Assembly (NCBI GenBank): GCA_033002965.1
Contig: JAURVB010000794.1
Span: 24,042-88,041 of the forward strand
Direction of reading: 5' to 3'
Length of the DNA stretch: 64,000 bases
From: Piper betle
Lineage: Eukaryota > Streptophyta > Magnoliopsida > Piperales > Piperaceae
The translations under genes and the position numbers were made by a program. The notes under the pieces are model-generated. The model was not told the DNA's origin. It made no database searches and saw nothing but the letters and a program-made list of their open reading frames with translations. Shown piece by piece: positions 23,595-33,454 of this stretch (within the stretch, counting starts at the first letter, position 1; each line of letters opens with the position of its first letter).

Positions 23595-25423
23595 ATCTCC
23601 TACTTGAAGACATATTTGCAAACTCCGCAAACTCTTACCTTAGTGTCTTAAGCCTTTCATTGATCATATTCTGTCAAATTCTTCACATTCAATACAAATG
23701 CACTTCTGACCATCTACCAGTCTTGTCAACATATCAACAGAATTCTTCCCACCCTCAATCTTCACAAATTCAATTATCCATCCTCTAACAAGGATCTAAC
23801 AAAATGATACCTCAAATGAATATGCTTACTCTGTGAATGAAACGGACAGTTTTTAGCAAGATGAATTGCACTATGACTATCAATGTACAAACTACAATCA
23901 ATTCCATCAAAACCCAATTCACTCATTAATTGCTTAACCTAAATAAATTTTTTCTTTGTTTCAATAGCAACTACATACTCACTTTTTGTTCAAGATAAAA
24001 CAGTAATTTTCTATAGCTTTAAAACCCAACTCACAGTTGTTCCACCTGCAGTACAAATATAACCAATTGTAATCCTATCATTATATCTATCACCATCATG
24101 GCTTAAATTTACATAACCTTGCACGTCAATATTATCTTCCTAAAATACAAACAATTCTTAAAAGTACCTTTTAAATACTTGAAAATCCACTTCATAACTT
24201 GTCAATTTTCTTTTTGGTATAAATCTATTGACAACTCCCATTGTATATGCAATATTTAGTCTAGTATTCATCGTAACATACATGAGATTTCTAATGACTA
24301 AAGAATAACACATATTTTCCATGTCCTTTTTTCATCTCTCTTAGCATACAACTCTTTTGACAACTTAAAATGACCACCTGTAGTCACCGATTTAGCATTA
24401 TCCATGTTAAATCTTTTCATCACCTTCCCCACATACCTCTCCTGGGATAACCATATTTTTTCATTATTCCTAGCCCGGGTTATGTGCATTCCAAGAAGTT
24501 GCTTTAATTCCCCTAAATCTTTCATAGAAAATATCCATGCCAACTTCTTCTTCAAATCATTGATTTTCTTTGTGCATGAACCAGTTACAAGTATATCATC
24601 TATATACAGAGTAGGAATAAGAAAATCACCATCTTCATATCTTCGTAGATACACATAATAATCAACATTACACCTAACAAATCCAAATTCCAACATAAAA
24701 CTGTCAAATTTTAAGTATCACTGCCTCGATGCCTATTTCAGTCCATACAAACTCCTCTTAATTCGACATACCAAAATTTCCTTACCGTTGACCTCAAATC
24801 CTTCAAATTGTTCATGTAAATCTTCTCACCCAAATCGTCGTGAAGGAAAGCAATTTTCAAATTAAGCTACTTTAAATGCAAATCTCTCAAGACCATAATA
24901 CTTAATATTTTTCTAATAGAAGTCAATTGCACAATTCTCATGAAAATCAATACATTTCTTATGAATGAATCCTTTCACCACAAGTCTAGCCTTGAACTTC
25001 TTTGTTCCATTGGCCTCATGTTTCACCCTGTATACCCACTTATTTTGCAGAATTTTCTTCTCGGTCGGGCTACACCAATCCTCAGGTATGATTCTACTCT
25101 AAAGAAGACATCTTATAACCCATAACTTGCTCCAAGTTAAGATGAAATCAATCCTACATAGCTTCTTCAAAAGACTATGGTTCTCTTGCAACAATATACA
25201 AAATATGATGTAATAGTGAACAAAGTTTCTTAATTGGATTCCTTACACGAATGCTCCTCCTCAACTGAGGAACATCATCCTTCGATAAAGAATTAGAACC
25301 ATCAAAATCAACATGTGGTTCCTCATCGAGTTCCCAGGCACCCGAAGTTCACGTCCCGGTTAGGGACGTGATCTCCTAAACACGAGAGCCGCGACGCTCG
25401 CCATCTCGGCACCAGGGCGTTTT

Positions 25424-25533
25424 ACTCCATATCTTCCTCTTTGCTCATTTTCTTCTTCTTTTCCTCCGGTCATCCTCTCCAACTCCGGTGAGTCTCTGGC
25501 TATCCTCCCATGAATAGAGCTTCGCACATAACA
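25424..25533 (-). repeat. 5' LTR outer part of the inserted copia element
   Basis: This is the partner of 23485-23594, starting TGTTATGTGCGAAGC on the minus strand. Sequence left of about 25340 is already pol linker coding (LRRSIRVRNPIKK), so most of this LTR and the primer site have been deleted. Confidence 0.7.
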
Positions 25534-26429
25534 GTCCAGAGCTTGTAATGGCCTCTTCGAAGTTACAATTACCCGCAGTCGTGATCATGGCCGATCAACT
25601 AAATATTGCTTCTTCAACCCTCTGAGCGGGAGAAGCTTCACTCTCCCTCAACTTGGTAATGACATGAAAGGCAACATGTTGATCTCGAACACCATGTTGG
25701 CTTTCGATCTCCTCACTTCAAGCTTATCTTGCTGGGGGATCATCCGTTCACCAGAGCCAAATTATTCACTGATGATGTTGCTATCTTTTCCTTTAAACGA
25801 GAGAGTGGGGTTTATCCAAGAGTGCCATAACCACCAGAAGAGTTTTTGCATGCATGCGCGTGCATATCGCTTGAACAATACACTGTGTTTCGATGGACCA
25901 GGTCGGCGCATCATGCTAGAATTGAAACTACTAGTGGTTCATGTCAAGGACGAAAACTTGGAGCTGCTAAACTTGCCGGCCGGCCAGGGTAATAAAAATG
26001 AGAGACAGAACTCACTTAGGGAATCAAGATTCAAGAGGCTCTCTTCAAGTCGTCGCCATAATTTCTTCGATATGACGATTTGGGCTCTTGAACAGAGTGG
26101 CGGGTGTTATGAATGGATCCCAAGAGAAGATTCGGATGGAAACATTGTTGAAAACAATTCGTCCAACAGATATGTTCTCAACGGGTGATATTGCAATTGC
26201 TCCACATCCAAGCATGCAGGAGGCTGTGTTGTTGAGCTTGAAGAGTCTTATTAACGACAAGATTGGTATGGAGAAAGAACTGGGAAAGGATGTCCTCACA
26301 TCTTATGACTCTCCTCTAGTTTATCCCTTATTGCTTTGCTTAAATGACCCTGATGTTTAGAGGGCACGTCTTCCCTCAAATAAAAGAAAAAGGCAAATCT
26401 CATCGTGAATCATTAAAGAAACTACGATG

Positions 26430-27690
26430 CAAATCCACAACCTATCCCCAATTTCCCCCCTTTTTTCTGCCTTTCCCTCCCCCACCTGTTTCTGCCGCCA
26501 CCCAGCCCCTGGCCCCGACCCTGCCCCGCCCCGTCCCTGGCCCCTCCTGCAGCCGCCGTCCCCCACCGCCCCCGCTTGCAGCCCCCGGACCACCACCTTC
26601 CTCCCCCACCCCCACCCGCAGCCACGGCCCCCCACGTTCACCCGTGCCCTGGGCGCCACCTTCCACCACCCCCCGGCCAGCGACGTGGCCCCACCCACCC
26701 CGCGCTACCCGCCGCAATGCGCTCCCCAGCCATCGCCGCGCGTTTCTAGTCGGCCTACGCACACCTGACCCACCCACGCCGAGGTAGCGACAGCGTTGGC
26801 CAGTGGGCTAGCCGGCTGTGGGTGACATGGCAAAACACAAGGGGGAAGAGATAGGGAAGGGTAGTTGTGTAATAAAAACTTGACTCGAGTCGGGATGAAG
26901 TCAAATTTTTATTACGAAATAAATTTTAAAAAATAATTTATAATAATAACTTTACTTGTTTATGAGTCAAGTTTTTATTAAGAAATAAATTTTTGAAAAA
27001 TATAAAATAATTACTTAATAAAAATTTAACTTGTGTCGGGATCGAGTCAAATTTTTATTATAAAATAAATTTTAAAAAATTGTAATAAAAATTTTACTTG
27101 AATTGGGATCCCGATTCGAGTCATCTTATTAGGTAATTATTTTGTTTTTTAAAATTTATTTCTTAATAAAAACTTGATTCGAGTCGAGATCAAGCCAAAT
27201 TTTTATTACGAAATAAATTAAAAAATAATAATTTCATTATAATAAGTTTACTCAATCCCAACACAAGTCAAGTTTTTATTAAAAAATAAATTTAAAAAAA
27301 TAAAATAATTACGTAATAAAAATTTGACTCGTGTCGGGATCGAGTAAAGTTATTATTACAAATTATTTTTAAAAAAAATTATTTCCTAATAAAAATTTGA
27401 CTCAATCCCAACTCGAATCAAAATTTTATTACAAAACTACCCTCCCCTGTTTCTCCCCCTTATGTTTTGCCGTGCCACCCACCGCTGGGGCCCTCGCCAC
27501 CAGCCGCCCACTAGCCAGCGCTGTCATTGGCTCGCTGTGGGTGGGTTGAGTGTGTGTGGGCCGGCCAAAAAATGTGCGGTGGCGGCTGGGCGCAGGTGGC
27601 CGTGAGCGTGCGGAGCGCATTGAGGAGGGCAATGCAGGGTGGGTGGGGGATGATGTAGGTCTGGTGTAGAAGATGGGAAATTGGTGGAGT
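26430..27690. repeat. Large foldback (inverted-repeat) element with palindromic AT-rich core
   Basis: The arm at about 26440-26905 is repeated in reverse complement at about 27400-27690. The inner 100 bp (26815-26905 against 27395-27500) match closely, for example GGCAAAACACAAGGGGG against CGGCAAAACATAAGGGGG. The outer GC-rich parts match in blocks, such as CAATGCGCTCC at both ends. Between the arms, 26880-27420 consists of repeated units with GACTCGAGTCGGGAT-type motifs flanked by TTTTTATTA runs, many self-palindromic. I could not define terminal bases or a target duplication. Proline- or glycine-rich open frames in the GC-rich arms are composition artefacts. A mutator-like or other long-TIR element is possible. 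Confidence 0.75.
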
Positions 27691-28453
27691 TTTTGCTCAA
27701 ATTTTCTTTTTCTTCTTCAATTTCTTCTAGTTCATGTTTGTTAATTCTTTGTGATTCTTGTGTAATAGTCTTCTTCAATAAAAATTTATACCAAACTTTC
27801 AACATGTACATAGAACAGATATACATCGCATTCAACATTGAACATCAGCGTGGTGTAATTTGTACAAATCAATGTGATAAAATTAATAAGTAAAATGGTA
27901 TGCGCAGATTTAAATTTTCTAAATTTAATCAAAGTTAAATTCGTGATTAATCAATGTGATATCCAACTAGATATGATCAAAATGCGAAATTTTCATAATA
28001 TTTTTATCATTGACAATATAGAAGGTGCTGCAAAATGCAGTCAAATTGTTGATTTCCGCTATCAGAAGCTTACACGATGAACCATCGTAGAATTCCAAAA
28101 ACAAGAATTCTTCTACTCATCACTTGTTGGTAGTAAGAATAGAGCCAAACAGAAGGTACATATAAGGTGTCATACTACCGGTTTCAATTGCTATTCCGAA
28201 CCAATATTCTAATATCGTCTGCAATTCGTTTAAGACATGTATTCGCATCAAATGCTTCATTTAAGAAATAATAAAAGATTCGATGCATAATTCCTACATA
28301 TATTAATAAGCAATAGTTGTAGTTGCTGTGCAAACCAGCTCAACAATACCGAGTGCAAGATCATCTCCCCTGTTCTCGATTGGAATACAAAAATCACTAA
28401 ATCTCCTTCAAACCCAACTAGATCTAAGCTGCCTACAGATCAACTTACCAACT
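27691..28453. other. Upstream region of the LEA_2 gene
   Basis: This is AT-rich sequence without a recognised gene. The last 130 bp before the LEA_2 start codon are probably its leader; an open frame extends upstream of the chosen ATG, but only the chosen ATG directly precedes the conserved basic/membrane segment. Confidence 0.35.
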
Positions 28454-29025
28454 ATGGCGACGGGTAAGTCATCTCGTCGAGGCCTCAAAATCTGCTGTGG
28501 AGTCACATTCCTTGTTCTAATTATTCTCTTGATCGTATCAATAATCCTGTTCTTTACAGTCTTTAAACCCAAACACCCCTCGGTCCAAATACAACCCCCA
28601 ACCATAAAACGCATGCATTTCCAACTTCAACCCATGTTAAGGCTAGACTTAACATTAGGCCTGGTGATCACCATTAGCAATCCAAACTATGGGATGTTCA
28701 AATACAAGGACACAACAGCTCCCATCAAATATCATGATTCCATAGTCGCAGAAGCTCCAATCCCCGGAGGCAGCATCCCTTCAAAGGGAAGTATAACATC
28801 ACAACCTCCATAGATTCTGATGGAGATCAGCTGGTGTCAAGCAGCTATTTTTTGCAGGATGTGTTAACAGGTTCTCTGAATTTCACAGTGGAAACAACAC
28901 TCAATGGGAAGGTTAGATTGCTCAAGATTTTCAAGGTGCCTGCAAAAGCACAAGCCTTCTGCAACATCTCCCTTTTCCTCGCAGGATATATGGAGTCAGA
29001 TTGCAAGACCAAAGTTCATATATAA
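28454..29025 (+). CDS. LEA_2 (NDR1/HIN1-like) membrane protein, one frameshift
   Basis: The start MATGKSSRRGLKICC is followed by one membrane segment (VTFLVLIILLIVSIILFF), FKPKHPSVQIQPPTI and a LEA_2 β-sandwich (LTLGLVITISNPNYGMFKYK, DVLTGSLNFTVETTLNGK, CKTKVHI), total about 190 residues. That is the usual length of small plant LEA_2/hydroxyproline-rich-type proteins, which sit in the plasma membrane with the domain outside. Between about 28785 and 28795 (after IPSKG) one base is missing: the first frame hits TAG at 28811, while the +1 frame continues the family sequence (YNITTSIDSDGDQLVSSSYF) to TAA at 29023-29025. The gene has no intron, as is common in this family. It is either a recent pseudogene or a single-base sequence error. 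Confidence 0.82.
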
Positions 29026-29755
29026 ACATATCAGAGGAAGCACGGCCCTTTCCATTTTTTCCTCTTGCCATGTCTGTTTCCAAAGATTATTGACACGAGG
29101 GTGTAATGGCTCCGTTATAAGCCGATATTGTATTATCATAATTATTAATTTTTTTATTATAATCAAACTATTAATCAAATTTATAAGATTATGCCATAAT
29201 TAAAATTTTTTCCCATCAATTAAACCTTAATATATAGTTAAATTTTTATCACTTTATATATCACAAATTTAACATTTTTAAATTGGCTAAAAACCAACTT
29301 ATTAAAAAATTTTCCTTACTCACAAAATATAAAATATTTCAATCATCCAAACTATAATAGCTTAAATATAAAAAATTAAAAATAAGTGAATAACTAATTT
29401 AAGTTAAATAAATTCATCAAATTGATATTTTGATAATTAAAAATTTTAAGGTTAATGTTGATGTAGAAATAAAAATTTTAATTATATATATAATAATTAA
29501 ATAATATTTGATTAAATCAACAAATCGATTACCGTAGATTTTTTATCATTGCCCGTTTATATTTAAAGTCAGTTTAGTTAAATTAATTAAAATTTTTATT
29601 ATTTTCTTAAATTTTTTATCATTTGTATTTTATTTAATTTAAAACCGTCGATAAATCGAAAAACCGTTTACTGGCCCATTTAAGTGGACAAAGTTTACCC
29701 ATAGAATTCGATCGGATATGGCAATAAAGCTTAAAAGATATGTAACTAAGGTTGC
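29026..29755. other. AT-rich intergenic, nothing recognised
   Basis: This region is strongly AT-rich with short homopolymer runs and no readable frame or repeat partner in the window. Confidence 0.4.
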
Positions 29756-29959
29756 TAATTGAGCGAGGCAGCTCGTGAGCATTTAGCGTTTAGCTCGGCT
29801 TGACTCGACTCGAAACTCGACATTTTTAATGCTCGACTCGAACTCGACTCGAACTCGAACTCTTACGAGCCGAGCTTGAACAAGAGTTGTGTTCGACTGC
29901 GACTTGACTCGGCTGTAACTCGAACTCGACTCGATAAAATAATATAATAATATAGTCTT

Positions 29960-29999
<40 letters not shown>

Positions 30000-30055
30000 A
30001 TAACAAAGAAGCAAGATAAGTTGAGATGGTAAGTATTCACCTTGATGACTTCAAG
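29756..30055 (-). repeat. GCTCG/CTCGA-rich dispersed element, copy 1
   Basis: Dense CTCGACTCGA-type motifs (29780-29935) are followed by a long TA microsatellite (about 29958-29995) and a tail. The tail in reverse complement matches 57370-57520 of the second copy, including the AAGTCATCAAGGTGAATACTTACC-like block and the final TATTATATTATTTTATCGA. The shared order shows one repeat family inserted twice in opposite directions. No coding capacity. Confidence 0.65.
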
Positions 30056-30735
30056 GTTAGTGGGTATGTAACACGCTAAATCATATTCTCACCAATAAAC
30101 AAGAACGATTTTATCCTAATATTTTGTTAATGGGCCTGCAGGCCTGGGTTATCTCAATGGCCCACTAAAAAGGGCACAATGCTTGTATGTTACGATGTCC
30201 TATGGAAGGCCCATAGACTGTTCTTTGAGGAGTGGGCCTCTGACTCCCTGATGGGCCTTTAGCGAACCAGGCGGGACGGCCCATTCTATTGCCACCTCTA
30301 CTTAATTTTTACCACCCTAATACGACTATGGGTGAACATTTAATCTATTTGAATTTGAATTTAACCGAGCAACCGAATTTTTAAATATGGTTTTGTCAAA
30401 TTTAAACCGTATTTTAACAGAATTATCGCATTTTAAAAATATTTAAGTCGTTTATAACATCTTTAAAATATAAACTAAGCCAAAAAATATCAAATAACTT
30501 GATAATCATTCATGCAAAAAAGAGAGAGAAAATATAAACATTTTTTTCAAAAAAATGTTTATTTGGTAATTGTTTCAGCAAAAAATTTTGCCACCCCTTA
30601 AAACCTCTTCATTGTCTAGAGCCGAACCAAGTCGAAACCATGAACTCTCCAAGCATAAGTATCTTTCGATGAGCCAAGTCTATTAAAGCATAAGCAAAAC
30701 TAAATCTTGATCCTAAAGTTTATTGGGTTACATTT
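30056..30735. other. Intergenic, nothing recognised
   Basis: Contains several TGGGCC/GGCCCA words around 30130-30290, which in plants often occur in promoters, but no gene follows. The remainder is AT-rich. Confidence 0.3.
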
Positions 30736-30850
30736 AGTTCTGCCCGAGAGCGACGCCGGTGGAGACGTCGTGCATCTCCACCGTCGATCATCATGGGAAT
30801 CGATGGTGGAGATGCACGGCATCGCTCCCGGGAGGAGCTAAAATTTTTTC
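30736..30850. repeat. Short hairpin element, copy 1
   Basis: An imperfect inverted repeat: GTCGTGCATCTCCACCGTCGAT on the left pairs with ATCGATGGTGGAGATGCACGGC on the right, and outside these GAGCGACGCC pairs with GGCATCGCTC. A related hairpin lies at 41288-41395, so this looks like a small foldback family rather than a gene. Confidence 0.65.
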
Positions 30851-30925
30851 AAGTTTATCATATGCTTTAGACAAGTAAAGATATTCCAACATGGTTTGTG
30901 AGAGCTTTATAAAAGATCAGGTGAC

Positions 30926-31267
30926 TGTTGGATTTATCTCACATCGGTCGTAGATGATGTTGGTAAATTGTATACCTATTATAAGTCTTTTTGGGCGCCA
31001 AAAGACCCAACAAGTAGTATCAAAGTCAGGTTACGATATTGAGAGATTTGGTGTTTGCCTACGCCGTTTGTCAGAGTTTCCAGTAAATGATGATAGTTTC
31101 TGGGATGCTCGATATATGATGGAAAGTTGTTTGGTTTATCCCACATCGGTTGTGGATGATGTTGGTAAATTATATATAGGCTAATGAAAAGTCTTATTCC
31201 TTAAGTTCGGTTATAAATGATGTTGGTGAGTTGTATATAAATTAATAAAAAGTCTTATCCTTTGAGT
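30926..31267 (+). mobile_element. TRIM-like miniature LTR retroelement
   Basis: A candidate LTR at 30926-31012 begins TGTTGG and ends CCAACA. It is directly followed by AGTAGTATCAAAGTC, close to the tRNA-Met-type primer site of plant retroelements. After only about 115 bp a second LTR-like copy starts near 31128 (TGTTTGGTTTATCCCACATCGG) and runs to about 31200. A third, partial copy follows at 31203-31267. There is no coding content, as expected of a terminal-repeat retrotransposon in miniature. The LTR copies share the phrase GATGATGTTGGTAAATT. Confidence 0.6.
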
Positions 31268-31554
31268 TAACTTTTCGATTAAGAAAAACTTGCGCATACG
31301 ACAAGTCTGCCCAATAAGTCTGCAACATCTATTACAAGTTGCAAAGTCTGCCCAACACGGACAAACATGATGCTCTGGAAGCTTCTAAAGGGCTTGAGAT
31401 CTACAAATACACAGGTTGTGAATTCTTTATTCCCCCATTCACCCCATCAATATCCATGAGGTCTACAAATACCCAGGTTGTGAATTCTTTATTCCCCTTT
31501 ATCCCCCATTCCCCCATTCCCCCATTCCCCCATCAATCTTTGCCCAAAGGATTA

Positions 31555-32470
31555 ATGGCAAGGAGTTGCAAGTTCTTCTTTATTCCCCCACTCCCCCTCC
31601 CCCAAAGGATTAATGGCAAGGAATTGCAAGTTCTTCTTTATTCCCCCATTCCCCCATCAATCTTTGCCCAGACCAAGTTCTTCCCTAGGACAAAGGATTA
31701 ATGGCAAGGAGTTGCAAGTTCTGGTTCCTGGCCCTTGCATTGAAGCTCCTCTTTACTACAATCATGGTGCATGAAGCAAATGCCACAGAGACCAAGTTCT
31801 TCCCTAAGACAAAGGATTAATGGCAATGGCAAGGAGTTGCAAGTTCTGGTTCCTGGCCCTTGCATTGAAGCTCCGCTTTACTACAATCATGGTGCATGAA
31901 GCTTCCCTACGACAAAGGATTAATGGCAAGGAGTTGCAAGTTCTGGTTCCTGGCCCTTGCATTGAAGCACCTCTTTACTTCAATCATGGTGCATGAAGCT
32001 TCCCTAAGACAAAGGATTAATGGCAAGGAGTTGCAAGTTCTGGTTCCTGGCCCTTGCATTGAAGCACCTCTTTACTACAATCATGGTGCATGAAGCAAAT
32101 GCCACAGAGTTCAAGGTTGGAGGATCCACTGGAACATGGACTGTGCCGTTGTGGATTAAAGCTCAATGGTATACAATCAATGGACTGAAAGATACAGGTT
32201 TCAGATTGGAATTGAAGCTCCTCTTTACTACAATCACGGTGCATGAAGCAAATGCCACAGAGTTCAAGGTACCACTGGAACATGGACTGAGCCGTCGGAT
32301 TAAAGCTCGATGGTATACAATCAATGGACTGAAAGAAACAGGTTTCAGATGAAGCAAATGCCACAGAGTTCAAGGTACCACTGGAACATGGACTGAGCCG
32401 TCGGATTAAAGCTCAATGGTATACAATCAATGGACTGAAAGAAACAGGTTTCAGATTGGAAATTCCCTCT
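31555..32470 (+). repeat. Tandem array of phytocyanin signal-peptide exon copies
   Basis: The phrase GGATTAATGGCAAGGAGTTG (or close variants) starts modules with ATG at 31555, 31613, 31701, 31820/31826, 31923 and 32020. The first two modules end early in C-rich sequence. The later ones, spaced about 97-120 bp apart, each encode MARSCKFWFLALALK and a tail up to VHEA. After 32020 the sequence continues into the mature domain (NATEFKVGGSTGTWTVP), and that later portion is itself repeated near 32212-32350 and 32350-32470. The final copy ends at a GTAAGT donor (32471). Confidence 0.88.
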
Positions 32471-33454
32471 GTAAGTTGAACTTTAAACAAAATTTGGAGC
32501 TGCAAATTATTTGATGCGCCAGTTTAGTTCATATTCCGACTCATTTGATTTCGAATTTGAATTAATTTGGACAGAGTTTAAATCATTATTTTTTAAATTT
32601 ATTGAAAATAATTTATTTATTAAGACAAAAATTTAATATATTATATATTATTTACCTGTTATACAATATCCTAAATTAGAATATTATTTATATAATTTTT
32701 TATAATAAATTTATAATTATCCTTAAATGTGTGCTAATAATTCTTTATTTTATAAATAAAACTTAAAAATAATTAGAGTAAACGATAAAGAATGAATTCT
32801 ATTAATAATAAAAAATATTATTTACCATTTTGATTAGTTTAATTGGAATTTGGTTAAAACCAAACCAATGTTATCAATTATAATTTAGTTTTTATTTAAT
32901 TAACCAAATTACTTTAATTCGATTAATTGGATAAGCGGTTCAGTTTTGTTTTATCCCTGCCTAATGATCTGCCCTACATAATAGCTTGTCTTACCAACGC
33001 AATCGCTATTGTTGGCTGGGGTTCGAACGTCCAACTAACAGCTCGTATTTTAGGCCACAGTGTTTGTGTATGAAGCTGAGAAGGACTCGGCTATGTAGGT
33101 AAATAAGGAAGACTATGACAAGTGCAACAATGGATCATCAATGGCGACCTTCAGAGATGGGGGAACAACTTTCAATTTGTAGGGCCTTACTACTTCATCA
33201 GTGGGTCTGATGGAAACTGCGCCAAGAATGAGAAGATGGTGGTCGTCGTCATGGCTGATAGGAGTGGCGAATCCACCCCTCACGAAGGCCTCCCCAAAGG
33301 TCAGGCCGAGTCTCCTCCTCCACCATCCCCATCTTCTGAACGTCCAACTAACAGCTCCTATTTTAGGCCACAGTGTTTGTGTATGAGTATGAAGCATTCC
33401 ACTTTGTCTTATGGGTTTATGCTTCTGGGTTCAATATCCTTGATCCTTGCCTAA
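32020..33454 (+). pseudogene. Phytocyanin (early nodulin-like) pseudogene
   Basis: Early nodulin-like phytocyanins are secreted, GPI-anchored cupredoxin-fold proteins. Exon 1 (about 32020-32470) gives the signal peptide and the start of the domain. A roughly 590-bp intron ends at AG 33059-33060. Exon 2 (33061-33454) gives VFVYEAEKDS, DYDKCNNGSSMATFRDGGTT, GPYYFISGSDGNCAKNEKM, a Pro/Ser-rich linker (ESPPPPSPSSE) and a hydrophobic C-terminal GPI signal (YGFMLLGSISLILA). Breaks: TAG at 33096-33098, TAG at 33180-33182, and duplications inside exon 1. The linker also holds a second copy of the intron/exon border (33342-33390). The visible domain lacks an obvious full set of copper ligands, normal for this subfamily. 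Confidence 0.85.

Larger units (their letters stand above)
22994..25533 (-). mobile_element. Truncated Ty1/copia element inserted in the F-box gene
   Basis: On the minus strand the element runs from a 5' LTR remnant at its right end through the second half of pol to a 3' LTR at its left end. The outer termini are perfect 7-bp inverted repeats: TGTTATG at 22994-23000 and CATAACA at 25527-25533. The flanks are GTCCT (22989-22993) and GTCCA (25534-25538), a target duplication with one change. Pol contains YIDDIL at about 24590-24607 and an open stretch at 24298-24696, then RNase H in decayed form down to about 23760. Gag, protease, integrase and the inner part of the 5' LTR are missing. No purifying pattern is visible: stops are frequent outside the reverse transcriptase. 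Confidence 0.85.
22705..26360 (+). pseudogene. F-box protein gene split by a copia insertion
   Basis: The left part (22705-22993) begins with an F-box start, ATG at 22724 then DLPKDLWVVIIS, stops at TGA 22778, and continues in the neighbouring frame (VSKVLSRCARTAFSQEP, then DVYHTNRSASGMIMS). The right part (25534-26360) continues with ACNGLFEV, FFNPLSGRSFTLPQLGN, SPHFKLILLGDHPFTRAKLF, VKDENLELLNLPAG and MTIWALEQSGG, the pattern of plant F-box-associated C-terminal domains. Omitting 22994-25533 and one target repeat makes the two parts join in the same frame, so the insertion hit a continuous coding exon. Besides the insertion there is a frameshift in the F-box near 22775 and another near 25695, so it is dead. 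Such proteins normally recruit substrates to SCF ubiquitin ligases. The subfamily was not resolved. Confidence 0.72.

Noticed and set aside
26344..26787. Proline-rich and glycine-rich overlapping frames in both strands
   Set aside because: They follow from the C-rich arm of the foldback; open on several frames at once, no domain.
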